Shown here piece after piece: positions 1-9,903 of a stretch of 64,000 bases of DNA. Origin of the DNA: Paraburkholderia nodosa DSM 21604 (GTDB lineage: Bacteria > Pseudomonadota > Gammaproteobacteria > Burkholderiales > Burkholderiaceae); assembly GCF_000519185.1 (NCBI RefSeq), contig NZ_JAFA01000019.1, positions 103,522 to 167,521 of the forward strand, written 5' to 3'. A program made the position numbers and the translations under genes. Positions within the stretch are counted from its first letter, which is position 1. The number at the start of each line of letters is the position of its first letter. Under the pieces are notes generated by a model that was not told where the DNA came from, did not search any database, and was given only the letters and a program-made list of their open reading frames with translations.

Positions 1-1
1 C

Positions 2-730
2 GCGGGCTCACGCGTCGTGCCCCCGCTCACCGGGCATCTCGGCCAGCGCACGCCGCTCGCGCAAGTGCTGCCAACCCTTTGGCGACTGCTCACGCTGCCG
101 CGCCACCTGAAGGCCTTTGCGCTCACCTTCACGATGATGGCCGGTCACATGCTCGTGATCCCATTTATCGCGCCGATGCTCGTCGGCAATCACGGCATCG
201 CGCCGCAGCAGCTCTCCTGGCTCTATATGGCGGGCGGCGCGGCGACGTTCATGACCTCGCGCGCGGTGGGCCGTCTCGCGGACCGCTACGGCAAGCGCCG
301 CATCTTCCGCGTGATGGCGCTCGTTTCGCTCATGCCGGTGCTGTTCGTCACACATCTGCCCGCGTTGCCTTTCCTCGCGCTCGTGGCGTTCTTCGCATTG
401 TTCATGATCTCGATGTCGGGCCGCATGGTGCCGATGCAGGCTTTGCTCACGACGATTCCCGAGCCCGCGCGGCGCGGCGCGTTCCTGAGCGCCAACAGCG
501 CGGTGCAGGCGCTAGGCACGGGCATCGGCGCGTGGCTGGGCGGCCAGTGGCTCACGAATGGCGCGAACGGCGCGATCATCGGCTTCGGGCAGAACGGCTG
601 GATCGCCGCGGCGCTCACGTGCGTGGCGGTGCTGTGGGTTTCGCGGGTGCGGGGGGCGTCGGAAGACGTGTCGAGTGACGTGGCCGCGCCTGCGGGCACA
701 GCGCCTACGACTGCGGCTACGCAATCCTGA
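2..730 (+). CDS. MFS transporter, C-terminal part (5' end outside window)
   Basis: The reading frame is open to the left edge, so the gene begins outside the window. About 240 codons are present. Several hydrophobic helices surround an RLADRYGKRR cytoplasmic loop, the typical loop motif of major facilitator permeases. A late GAWLGGQW-type helix is followed by a polar Ala/Thr-rich tail. These are the last five or six helices of an inner-membrane transporter of the drug/arabinose-efflux type. The substrate cannot be read from this part. It converges on the porin gene. Confidence 0.8.
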   Translation, partial: AGSRVVPPLTGHLGQRTPLAQVLPTLWRLLTLPRHLKAFALTFTMMAGHMLVIPFIAPMLVGNHGIAPQQLSWLYMAGGAATFMTSRAVGRLADRYGKRRIFRVMALVSLMPVLFVTHLPALPFLALVAFFALFMISMSGRMVPMQALLTTIPEPARRGAFLSANSAVQALGTGIGAWLGGQWLTNGANGAIIGFGQNGWIAAALTCVAVLWVSRVRGASEDVSSDVAAPAGTAPTTAATQS

Positions 731-798
731 GCCGCAAAAGAAAAACCGGTTCGCAGGCGTGGCGCGCCTCATGAGCGCGCCACGCACCGCGAACCGGT
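731..798 (-). terminator. Rho-independent terminator of the porin gene
   Basis: A two-step inverted repeat is visible. Outer 10-bp arms lie at 745-754 and 789-798, inner 11-bp arms at 757-767 and 775-785, with a 7-nt loop. Read leftward, the stem is followed by a T-rich run (complement of 731-745), so it ends minus-strand transcripts from the porin gene about 130 nt after its stop codon. Confidence 0.75.
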
Positions 799-926
799 CG
801 TGCTTCAGGTAGAAAGCGGATGAAACCGCGGGCCTCGGGTAGATTCGCCCGCGTGCAGCGCGGGACCCGACCGGCCGATCGGGTGCTCGCGCGGCGTCGC
901 TCCACGAGGGAGCGAGCCAATGATGC

Positions 927-2084
927 TTAGAAGCGGTGACGCAGACCCACCGTTGCGGCGACCTGGTTCTGCGAGGTCGACGGCGACAGCGTGTTGATCA
1001 TTGCAACGTTCGCGCCGGCGTCGCCGAGTTCGCCCGAAGCGTGCTGGTACACGGCGCCAGCGTAGACATCGGTGCGCTTCGAGAGCGAGTAGTCAGCCGT
1101 CAGCGAGACGGTGTGCCACTTCGGATCGCCCGAACCGTTCGAACCCGTGACCTTGCCGTCCGTGAACGTGTACGACGCGTTCAGGGCGAGAGCCGGCGTG
1201 AGCGCGTAGGCGCCGTTCAGCTCGAAGTTGTCCATGTGCAGGTTCGTGCCCGACGGGATCGAGAACGTGTTGCCGCCCTGGCCGCCAGCGATCAGGTTTT
1301 CGTACTGCGTGTGCGTCCACACGAAGCCGACCGTTGCCGGGCCGTAGTTGTAGTTCACGCCTGCGCCGAAGGTGCGCTGCGTTTGTGCCGACAGATTGAA
1401 GTTATTGCCGTTCGATGCCGAATTCGCGCCGTTGCTGTTCGTGTTCGTCGGCGAGTTGTTCATCTGCAGGTAGGCAGCCGCGAAGTTCAGCGGGCCGTTG
1501 CCGTACGATGCGCCAGCGCTCCATGCGCGGTTGTTCGCGAACTGGCCAGCGTCGTTGCTGAAGCCGTACATGCCGCCGAACTTGAAGCCCTGGTAGTTGA
1601 CGCTCTGGTACTTGACCGCGTTCTTGATCGAGAACGAGTGGTCGAGGTTGTCGTTGTCGAACGGGTGAGCGGCGAGGTTGTTGCCGTAGCCCGAGCCCGT
1701 TTCCGAAAGCGGGCCGAGGTAGTCGACCATCGAGTCATACTGGCGGCCGAGCGTCAGCGTACCGAAGCGGTCGCTCTGCAGACCGACGAACGCCTGGCGG
1801 TTGAACATCGTGCCGCTCTCGGTGTCCTTGCCGTTGTTCAGGTTGAAGCCGTTTTCCAACGTGAAGATCGCATGCAGACCGCCGCCCAGGTCTTCGCTGC
1901 CCTTCAGGCCGAAGTACGTGTCGCCGACGGTGCCGCTACCCTGGTTCCATGCGGCGTGGCCGCCTGCATTGTTCGCATAGACGATACCCGCATCCAGTGC
2001 GCCGTAGAGAGTAACGCTGCTTTGTGCGTGAGCGGAGGCTGCGAACGCGCCGAGGACGCCCGCGATAATCAAAGTATTCTTCAT
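927..2084 (-). CDS. Gram-negative trimeric porin (OmpC/OpcP-like)
   Basis: This is a 385-residue outer-membrane general porin for passive diffusion of small hydrophilic solutes. It has a classic Sec signal peptide, MKNTLIIAGVLGAF..SAHA, cleaved before QSSVTLYG, the usual mature N-terminus of Burkholderia porins. The central region is rich in alternating aromatic and polar residues of beta strands. The protein ends in GLRHRF, the C-terminal Phe signature needed for outer-membrane assembly. The start at 2084 is chosen because the signal peptide begins there and an AAGGAAAG ribosome site lies just upstream; an upstream in-frame extension would bury the signal. The gene is monocistronic, with its own promoter and terminator. 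Confidence 0.93.
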   Translation of the reverse strand: MKNTLIIAGVLGAFAASAHAQSSVTLYGALDAGIVYANNAGGHAAWNQGSGTVGDTYFGLKGSEDLGGGLHAIFTLENGFNLNNGKDTESGTMFNRQAFVGLQSDRFGTLTLGRQYDSMVDYLGPLSETGSGYGNNLAAHPFDNDNLDHSFSIKNAVKYQSVNYQGFKFGGMYGFSNDAGQFANNRAWSAGASYGNGPLNFAAAYLQMNNSPTNTNSNGANSASNGNNFNLSAQTQRTFGAGVNYNYGPATVGFVWTHTQYENLIAGGQGGNTFSIPSGTNLHMDNFELNGAYALTPALALNASYTFTDGKVTGSNGSGDPKWHTVSLTADYSLSKRTDVYAGAVYQHASGELGDAGANVAMINTLSPSTSQNQVAATVGLRHRF

Positions 2085-2232
2085 GACTTTCCTTATGACA
2101 TTCAGACCGCGCTGAAGCGGCTCCGGGTATTGGAGCCACACCGGCAATCCCGGGCGAAGTCTACGTGTCAAAGGCTTTAAATCGCCTTGGCAAATGCTGT
2201 AACAGTTATTTGCTGAATCTGGAAATATCGAA

Positions 2233-2259
2233 ATTATAATCCGTAAGTCATTGTGGCAA
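2233..2259 (-). promoter_or_regulatory. Candidate sigma-70 promoter of the porin gene, in an AT-rich intergenic region
   Basis: On the minus strand TTGCCA (2254-2259) is followed after 15 bp by a perfect TATAAT (2233-2238). This predicts a leader of about 140 nt before the porin start. The 15-bp spacer is short. ATTATAAT also gives a -10 on the other strand, so divergent transcription is possible. The whole 2172-2677 intergenic stretch is unusually AT-rich for this genome and holds no convincing gene. Confidence 0.4.
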
Positions 2260-2677
2260 ATGGGAAATACGGAGTAATGCAGCGATCGGCCCGAATAGGC
2301 CGTGTGGCAAGCACGCGACGCCCGCTTCAGCGCGGCAATTCGATTATTGTGGAAAGTGGATTAATTGCGGGCGATTTGCAGCGATTAAAATTTTCGCGAC
2401 CGGTGAAACTTTATGACCATGATCATAGTCTTGTCGCGCGCGTGCATTATTTCTCTATGCGGCGATTATTATTGCGTGAAATCGCGATTATCAAACGAAT
2501 GATTTTCGGCCTCCTCCGTGGCGCTCGACATCGCCCCTCGCGCGGCACGCGCGCAGGCGCGGGCGCGCGCATCCGTTAAAATCCCGGAACGCGCGCGCAC
2601 TGCGCGCACCACCCGCATCGACGCCACTTCTACCGAACGGCCGCGTCGCCCTCACCCGTCCGGCGCGAGACCCCGTC

Positions 2678-4084
<1,407 letters not shown>

Positions 4085-4179
4085 ACTGACGAATCATCCT
4101 CGCCGGGTGCGCACGCGACTTGCGCGCCCGCGCTGCACCGCGCCTCAGTTACCCCGCGTTCAACCGGATCAGGAAAGCC

Positions 4180-4830
4180 ATGAAACAACCGCTCAGAATC
4201 GATTTCGTCTCCGACATCGCGTGCCCGTGGTGCGCAATCGGCCTCTCGTCGCTGAACCTCGCGCTCGAACGGCTGCGCGACACCGTCGATGCGCAGATCG
4301 TCGTGCACCCCTTCGAACTGAATCCGCAGATGGGCCCGGGCGGCGAATCCGTGGTCGAGTATCTCAGCAAGAAGTACGGCCGCACGCCCGAGCAGATCGC
4401 CGAAACGCAGGCCATGATCCGCGAGCGCGGCGCGAGCGTCGGCTTCGCGTTCGGGCCGCGCGAGCACATCTACAACACCTTCGACGCGCATCGTCTGCTG
4501 CACTGGGCCGGCATCGAGGGCAAGCAGTTGCCGCTCAAGCTGGCGCTGCTGCGTGCGTATCACGGTGAGGGCAAGGACACGAGCGACCACGCGGTGCTCG
4601 TCGCGGCGGCGCAGTCCGTGGGGCTCGACGCGGATAAAGCGCGTGCAGTCCTGGAAAGTGGCCAGTATGCCGACGAAGTGCGCGCCGAAGAGCACGAATA
4701 CCAGTCGGCCGGTGTCCAGTCGGTCCCGGCGATCATCTTCAACCAGCAGTATCTGGTCAGCGGCGGCCAGCCCGTCGAAACCTTCGAGCAGGCGATCCAG
4801 CAAATCCTGGCCGAGAGCGCCAAGGCCTGA
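4180..4830 (+). CDS. DsbA family oxidoreductase, FrnE-like
   Basis: This 216-residue thioredoxin-fold protein of the FrnE/2-hydroxychromene-2-carboxylate isomerase-like group has a CPWC active-site motif near residue 19, right after the first beta strand. A SVPAIIFN cis-proline loop and an all-helical insert follow. There is no signal peptide, so it is a cytoplasmic thiol-disulfide oxidoreductase. The start at 4180 follows AGGAAAG at 4171 and begins with the natural fold strand. It follows dbpA after 95 bp and may be cotranscribed. The physiological substrate is unknown. Confidence 0.85.
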   Translation: MKQPLRIDFVSDIACPWCAIGLSSLNLALERLRDTVDAQIVVHPFELNPQMGPGGESVVEYLSKKYGRTPEQIAETQAMIRERGASVGFAFGPREHIYNTFDAHRLLHWAGIEGKQLPLKLALLRAYHGEGKDTSDHAVLVAAAQSVGLDADKARAVLESGQYADEVRAEEHEYQSAGVQSVPAIIFNQQYLVSGGQPVETFEQAIQQILAESAKA

Positions 4831-4992
4831 ACGGCTCAGGCGTCTGAAGCCCCCGCGCGGCGCGGCCTCGCGCCCGCGAATACTCCGCTTTCACGGGCCG
4901 CCGCGCCGTCGTTCAGGCGCCCGGCAGACGGCCGATGCCGGCCGCCCCCTCGCGGGCGTGTAAACTAGCGGGTTTTTTGCCCAGGTGGAAAA

Positions 4993-5703
4993 GTGCTAGC
5001 CCCGCAACGCCTCGCGTTGAGCGGCCCGACGCTCGTTCGCTTACTTGCCCGCTTCGGCGACGCCGAAGTGCCCGAATCCCGGCAATCGATCTCGGACCAA
5101 CTGAGCCAGTGGCTCGGCTGGACGGACGCCATCGCGCTTTCAACGGCGCTGAGCGTGCAGACGCCGGGCGGCGAGCCAGCCACGCGCGTGGGCGCCAGTT
5201 CCGAACAAAGCCAGAGCGAGCGCGTGCGCGCGGCGCTGAGAAAGGCCATTGCGGGCGAAGGCGCGCCTGCGCGGCGCGACGGACGACGCACGCAGGCCGC
5301 CAGCCAGCCAGCCGATGTGGAACCCGATTTCGCGGATTTCCGCCAGCGCTACCTCGCCCTGCAGCAGGCGATGGAGACCGACGTCGCCACGCTGCGCGCC
5401 CGTCTGCGTGCCGCGCTGGCCGCCCGTGCGCCTGCGCTCGCGCGCCTCGCGACGGTGGACGCCGTGATGGAGCAGGCGCTCGGCGCGCGCGAGCGCAGCC
5501 TGCTCGCCGGCGTGCCCGCGCTGCTCGGCGCGCATTTCGAGCGGCAGCGCGCCGCGGCCGCGGCGCAGTGCACCGGAGAAAGCGCCGCGCCTCACGCCTG
5601 GCTCGCCGGCTTTCGCAAAGATATGCAGAGCGTGTTGCTCGCCGAACTTGAGATTCGGTTTCAACCGGTGGAGGGGCTGCTTGCCGCCCTTCGCACCAGC
5701 TAA
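4993..5703 (+). CDS. DUF3348 family protein, first gene of a MotAB-like cluster
   Basis: This 236-residue soluble, Ala/Arg-rich, mostly helical protein has no signal peptide or membrane segment. The start is GTG, chosen for AGGTGGAA immediately upstream. The N-terminal half contains a SDQLSQWLGWTDAIALS helix. The C-terminal half is a helical bundle ending FRKDMQSVLLAELEIRFQPVEGLLAAL. I recognise it as DUF3348, which in Burkholderiaceae sits before a DUF802 gene. Only 10 bp separate its stop codon from the next start, so it belongs to the same transcript. Its function is unknown. By position it may be a cytoplasmic partner of the membrane complex encoded downstream. Confidence 0.75.
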   Translation: MLAPQRLALSGPTLVRLLARFGDAEVPESRQSISDQLSQWLGWTDAIALSTALSVQTPGGEPATRVGASSEQSQSERVRAALRKAIAGEGAPARRDGRRTQAASQPADVEPDFADFRQRYLALQQAMETDVATLRARLRAALAARAPALARLATVDAVMEQALGARERSLLAGVPALLGAHFERQRAAAAAQCTGESAAPHAWLAGFRKDMQSVLLAELEIRFQPVEGLLAALRTS

Positions 5704-5713
5704 CCCAAACGCT

Positions 5714-8605
5714 ATGTCCCGCGCTATGTCCCGATTTCGCATTGAACCTGTTGTCTTCGTCGTGGGTCTCGCCGCCGTGTGCTGGATCGGCGCCGGCTAC
5801 GCGGTCACGAACCCGCTTGCGAGCGCCGTCACGCTGCTGATCGGCGCGTGCTATGTCACAGGCGCGTGGGAGCTGTATCGCTTCCAGCAGGCCACGACCA
5901 CGCTCGCGCAGGCCGTCGCGCAACTGAACACGCCGCCTGCGCGCCTGGCCGGCTGGCTCGACACGCTGCATCCGGGCCTGCGCAATGCCGTGCGCGCGCG
6001 CATCGAAGGCGAACGCGTGGCCCTGCCGGGCCCGGCGCTCGCGCCCTACCTCACGGGCCTGCTCGTGCTGCTCGGCATGCTCGGCACGCTGCTCGGCATG
6101 GTCGTCACGCTCAAGGGCACGGGCGCGGCGCTGGAAAGCGCCACCGACCTCGATGCCATCCGCGCCTCGCTCGCCGCGCCGGTGAACGGCCTCGGCTTCG
6201 CGTTCGGCACTTCGATCGCGGGTGTGGCCACCTCCGCGATGCTCGGCCTGCTCTCCGCGCTTTGCCGCCGTGAACGCATCGAAGCCGCGCAGCAGCTCGA
6301 CGTGAAGATCGCGACGACGCTGCGCGCCTTCTCGCCGGTTCATCAGCGCGAAGCCTCGTTCAAGCTGCTGCAGCGCCAGGCCGACGCCATGCCCGCGCTG
6401 GTCGACAAGCTTGGCGCGCTGATGACGCTGATCGAACGCCAGGGCGCCGCGCAGCACGAACAGCAGATCGCGACCCAACAGACCTTTGCCGCGAACGCCG
6501 AAGCCGCCTGGAGCCGCCTCGCGGCTTCCGTGGGCCAGTCGCTCAAGTCGAGCGCCGCCGAAAGCGCACGCGCCGCGGGCGCGGCGCTGCAGCCCGTCGT
6601 CGAAGCGACCATGGCGGGCCTCGCGCGCGAATCGGCGTCGATGCAGGGCGCGCTCACGCAGGCGGTGCAGCAACAGCTCGAAGGGCTCGCGAGCGGCTTC
6701 GAGGTCTCGACGGCGAACGTCGCCGAGATCTGGAACCGCGCGCTCGCGCAGCACCGCCAGACCAACGAGGCGCTTGCCGCCGACCTGGGCGGCGCGCTGG
6801 AGCGCTTCAACGCAAGCTTCGAGCAGCGTGCCTCGGGCCTGCTCGATGGCGTGTCGACGCGCTTCGAGAGCGCATCGGGAACGATGTCGCAGGCGTGGCA
6901 GGCCGCGCTCGAACAGCAAGCGCGTGCCGGCGAAACGCTCGCCGCGGGCAACCAGCAGGCGCTCGCCACGGCGGCGGCAACGTTCGAGCAGCACTCGGCG
7001 TCGCTGCTGCGCGCGGTCGATGCATCCCATGCGGACCTGCAGACGAAGCTCGGCGCGCGCGACGAAGCGCGGCTCGCAAGCTGGGCCGATGCGCTTGCGG
7101 CGATGGCCGCCACGTTGCGCACGGAATGGGAAGCGACCAGCGCGGTTTCCGCCCAACGTCAGCAGGAAATCTGCGCGACGCTCGCGCAGACCGCGAACGA
7201 TATCGCTGCGCAGTCGCAGCAGCACGCGAGCAAGACGATCGCCGAGATCGATCGCCTGGTCGATGCCGCTTCGGAAGCGCCGAAGGCCGCAGCAAACCTG
7301 CACGCGGAAATCTCCGCGCGCGACGAGCAGCGCATCGAAACGTGGACCGCATCGCTCGCAACGATGGCCGCCGGGTTGCGTAAAGAGTGGGAAGCAACGA
7401 GCGCTCACACGGCGCAACGTCAGCAGGAAATCTGCGCGACGCTCACGCAAACCGCGAACGATATCGCTGCGCAGTCGCAGCAGCACGCGAGCAAGACGAT
7501 CGCCGAGATCGATCGTTTGGTCGAAGCAGCCGCCGAGGCTCCCAAGGCCGCAGCGAACCTGCACGCGGAAATCTCCGCGCGCGACGAGCAGCGCATCGAA
7601 ACGTGGACCGTATCGCTCGCAACGATGGCCGCTGGGTTGCGTAAAGAGTGGGAAGCAACGAGCGCTCACACGGCGCAACGTCAGCAGGTAATTTGCGCAA
7701 CGCTCGCGCAAACCGCGAGCGATATCGCCGCGCAATCGCAACAGCACGCCAGCAAGACGATTGCCGAGATCGATCGTTTGGTGGAAGCCGCTGCGCAAGC
7801 GCCGAAGGCCGCCGCGAACCTGCACGCGGAAATCTCCTCGCGCGACGAGCAACGCCTCGAAGCATGGAGCGCGTCGCTTGCCACGATGTCGGCGGCCTTG
7901 CGCGAGGCATGGGAAGCCACGAGCGCGGCCACCGCGCAGCGCCAGCAGGAAATCTGCGCAACGCTCGCCCAGACCGCCAGCGACATCACCACACAATCGC
8001 AGGCCCATAACGCCAGCACGATCGCCGAAATCGGCAGCCTCGTGCAGGCTGCATCGGTCGCGCCGCAGGCGGCAGCCGAAGTCATCGCCGAGCTGCGCCA
8101 GAAACTCTCGGACAGCATGGTCCGCGACACCGCGATGCTCGACGAGCGCAACCGTCTGCTCGCCACGCTCGAAACGCTGCTCGACGCCGTAAACCGCGCC
8201 TCGACCGAGCAGCGCTCGGCGATCGACGCGCTCGTCGCCACGTCGTCGGATCTGCTCGAGCGCGTGGGCGGCCAGTTCAGCGCGAACGTCGAAGCCGGGA
8301 GCGGCAAGCTCGGCGCGATCGCCGCGCAGGTGAGCGGCAGCGCCGTGGAAGTGGCGAGCCTCGGCGACGCGTTCGGCGCAGCCGTGAGCGTGTTCGGCGA
8401 ATCGAACGACAAGCTCGTGGCGCATCTGGAGCGCATCGAGGCCGCGCTCGACAAGTCGCTCGCGCGCAGCGACGACCAGCTCGCCTACTACGTGGCGCAG
8501 GCGCGTGAGGTCATCGACCTGAGCATGCTGTCGCAGAAGCAGATCGTCGAGAACCTGCAGCAGCTCGCGAACCAGCGCGCCACTGCCGGAGCGGACGCGG
8601 CATGA
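5714..8605 (+). CDS. DUF802 protein: MotA/TolQ/ExbB-like membrane protein with long repetitive coiled-coil tail
   Basis: The protein has 963 residues. Two helices lie near residues 12-30 and 34-52. A second pair lies near 112-134 (GMLGTLLGMVVTL) and 157-183 (GLGFAFGTSIAGVATSAMLGL). Their glycine- and small-residue-rich pattern and order recall the pore helices of TolQ, ExbB and MotA. The remaining 780 residues are a long Ala/Gln/Glu-rich cytoplasmic tail predicted to be coiled coil, including four 87-residue repeats at about 443-790. This geometry recalls ZorA of Zorya. The start could also be the ATG at 5726. The gene ends in an ATGA overlap with the MotB-like gene. The channel role is inferred from pattern only. 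Confidence 0.75.
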   Translation: MSRAMSRFRIEPVVFVVGLAAVCWIGAGYAVTNPLASAVTLLIGACYVTGAWELYRFQQATTTLAQAVAQLNTPPARLAGWLDTLHPGLRNAVRARIEGERVALPGPALAPYLTGLLVLLGMLGTLLGMVVTLKGTGAALESATDLDAIRASLAAPVNGLGFAFGTSIAGVATSAMLGLLSALCRRERIEAAQQLDVKIATTLRAFSPVHQREASFKLLQRQADAMPALVDKLGALMTLIERQGAAQHEQQIATQQTFAANAEAAWSRLAASVGQSLKSSAAESARAAGAALQPVVEATMAGLARESASMQGALTQAVQQQLEGLASGFEVSTANVAEIWNRALAQHRQTNEALAADLGGALERFNASFEQRASGLLDGVSTRFESASGTMSQAWQAALEQQARAGETLAAGNQQALATAAATFEQHSASLLRAVDASHADLQTKLGARDEARLASWADALAAMAATLRTEWEATSAVSAQRQQEICATLAQTANDIAAQSQQHASKTIAEIDRLVDAASEAPKAAANLHAEISARDEQRIETWTASLATMAAGLRKEWEATSAHTAQRQQEICATLTQTANDIAAQSQQHASKTIAEIDRLVEAAAEAPKAAANLHAEISARDEQRIETWTVSLATMAAGLRKEWEATSAHTAQRQQVICATLAQTASDIAAQSQQHASKTIAEIDRLVEAAAQAPKAAANLHAEISSRDEQRLEAWSASLATMSAALREAWEATSAATAQRQQEICATLAQTASDITTQSQAHNASTIAEIGSLVQAASVAPQAAAEVIAELRQKLSDSMVRDTAMLDERNRLLATLETLLDAVNRASTEQRSAIDALVATSSDLLERVGGQFSANVEAGSGKLGAIAAQVSGSAVEVASLGDAFGAAVSVFGESNDKLVAHLERIEAALDKSLARSDDQLAYYVAQAREVIDLSMLSQKQIVENLQQLANQRATAGADAA
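7040..8083 (+). repeat. Four tandem 261-bp in-frame repeats within the DUF802 gene
   Basis: Units start at 7040, 7301, 7562 and 7823, an exact 261-bp (87-codon) period. Each encodes a block of the type ARDEQRIETW.. WEATSA.. AQRQQEICATL.. SKTIAEIDRLV. Units 2 and 3 are almost identical over their first 130 bp and differ more later, which suggests recent duplication or conversion. The outer units are more diverged. Confidence 0.9.
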
Positions 8606-9249
8606 ACGACGAAATCGACGGCGGCGCGGCCCCCGCTGCGCCGGTCTGGCCCGCGTTCGCCGACCTGATGTCGGTGCTGCTGGGCGCGTTCCTGCTGATC
8701 CTCGTGGGCGTGGTCGGCATGCAGCTCGAACTGTCGAGCCGGCTCGCGAACGAGGTGAAGCAGCGCAAGGCAGAAACCGAGCGCCGCAAGACGCTCGAAG
8801 AGGCGCTCGCGGGCCCGCTCGCGGCGGGGCGCGTGACGCTCGTGAACGGACGCATCGGCATTAGCGGCAGCGTGCTGTTCGCGCTGAACTCGGACCAGTT
8901 GACGCCGCAAGGCCGCGATCTGCTCAAGAGCCTCGCCGGGCCGCTCACGGCGTATCTGAAGAGCCGCGACGAAATCCTGATGGTGAGCGGATTCGCCGAC
9001 GACCAGCAAGTGCACGCAGGCAACCGCCGCTTCGCCGACAACTGGGAGCTTTCGGCCGAACGCGCGCTGACGGTCACGCGCTCGTTCATCGACGCCGGCG
9101 TTCCCGCGTCGTCGGTGTTCGCGGCGGCGTTCGGCTCCGAGCAGCCGGTGAGCGCCAACACCGACGAGGCCGGCCGCGCGAAGAACCGCCGCGTGGAGAT
9201 CGCGCCGGTGCCGCGGCCGACCGTCGGCGAGGGCAAGCATGGTCAATGA
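8602..9249 (+). CDS. OmpA/MotB-like peptidoglycan-binding stator protein
   Basis: This is a 215-residue protein with a short cytoplasmic N-terminus and a single membrane helix, PAFADLMSVLLGAFLLILVG (about 17-36). The helix begins with FADLM, matching the YADFMT pattern of MotB. Asp21 falls at the proton-binding aspartate. A short helical linker (about 45-75) and a C-terminal OmpA domain follow, with the peptidoglycan-binding signatures NWELSAERA and KNRRVEI. Membrane aspartate plus OmpA domain is the hallmark of ion-driven stators (MotB, ZorB). It is translationally coupled to the MotA-like gene and overlaps the next gene by 11 bp. Confidence 0.82.
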   Translation: MNDEIDGGAAPAAPVWPAFADLMSVLLGAFLLILVGVVGMQLELSSRLANEVKQRKAETERRKTLEEALAGPLAAGRVTLVNGRIGISGSVLFALNSDQLTPQGRDLLKSLAGPLTAYLKSRDEILMVSGFADDQQVHAGNRRFADNWELSAERALTVTRSFIDAGVPASSVFAAAFGSEQPVSANTDEAGRAKNRRVEIAPVPRPTVGEGKHGQ

Positions 9250-9898
9250 TGCGGGCCCGCGGTTCTCGCAAGCAGCCGCACAAGCCGCCGCGCCGGACGC
9301 CCGCGCCCTGCTCGACGCCTGGCGCGCCCGCGGCGCGGACCAGCTCGACCCGGTGCGCTTTCACTTCATCGAGGCGCTGGAGCGCCGCGCCGCCGCACAC
9401 GCGGGCGAAGCGCGCCAGCTCATCGACGCGCGCCTCGCACAACTGCTCGACGCCTTCGCCGACGACCTCGCGCGCGAGACATCGAACATCACGCACAGGC
9501 TCGGCGACGAGACGGCGAGAAGCGAACTGGGCCGCCTCGTCGATTCGCTCGCGCGTGCGGAACCGGCACAACCGGCGACGCGCGTGCGGCACGAGCCAGA
9601 CCCGGAGCTGGTCGAATACTTCCGGCAGACGTGGTCGCGCGTGCGCTCAGAAAAGCAGTTGCGGCAGTCGCTGGACCAGGTGCCCAGAAACGCGGGGCCG
9701 CTCAATTCGAGCAGCCTCGTGCATCGCGCGCTCTCGCTCATGCGCGAAGTGTCGCCGGGGTATCTGCAGCAATTTCTCGCCTATGCCGATGCGCTTTCGT
9801 GGCTCGAGCAGTTGAATGCGAGTGTGGGAGTTGCGGCGCCGGTGAAAGAGGCGCCGCGGGCAACGTCAGCGAAGAAAGGGGCGCGCAAGGGGCGCTAG
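9239..9898 (+). CDS. DUF2894 family protein, last gene of the MotAB-like cluster
   Basis: This 219-residue soluble protein has no signal peptide. The N-terminal half (DARALLDAWRARGADQLDPVRFHFIEALERR) is helical. The centre has a YFRQTWSRVRSEKQLRQSLDQVP segment and a helical ALSLMREVSPGYLQQFLAYADAL block. A basic Lys/Arg/Ala tail ends the protein. I recognise it as DUF2894, which follows the OmpA gene in Burkholderiaceae. The start overlaps the preceding gene, so translation is coupled. Its stop lies in a perfect 14-bp palindrome (9890-9903) shared with the convergent aroG end. The function is unknown. Confidence 0.75.
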   Translation: MVNDAGPRFSQAAAQAAAPDARALLDAWRARGADQLDPVRFHFIEALERRAAAHAGEARQLIDARLAQLLDAFADDLARETSNITHRLGDETARSELGRLVDSLARAEPAQPATRVRHEPDPELVEYFRQTWSRVRSEKQLRQSLDQVPRNAGPLNSSSLVHRALSLMREVSPGYLQQFLAYADALSWLEQLNASVGVAAPVKEAPRATSAKKGARKGR

Positions 9899-9903
9899 CG
9901 CCC

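Noticed and set aside
2253..2579. 108-codon plus-strand ORF in the porin-dbpA gap
   Set aside because: No ribosome site, family or coding-like composition; the region is AT-rich promoter DNA.
7040..8083. Regular repeats as a possible CRISPR array
   Set aside because: The 261-bp units are contiguous, in frame with a protein and have no unique spacers.
4913..8425. Open frame of 1170 codons on the minus strand opposite the DUF802 gene
   Set aside because: It is a composition shadow: extreme GC bias and the repeats keep the antisense frame open. The product is Arg/Gly/Leu-rich with no domain, while the plus strand has a family match and coupled neighbours.
4993..9898. Calling the cluster a complete Zorya defence system
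   Set aside because: The motor-like pair is present, but none of the Zorya effector genes (helicase, nuclease, HNH protein) is nearby. Only resemblance is claimed.
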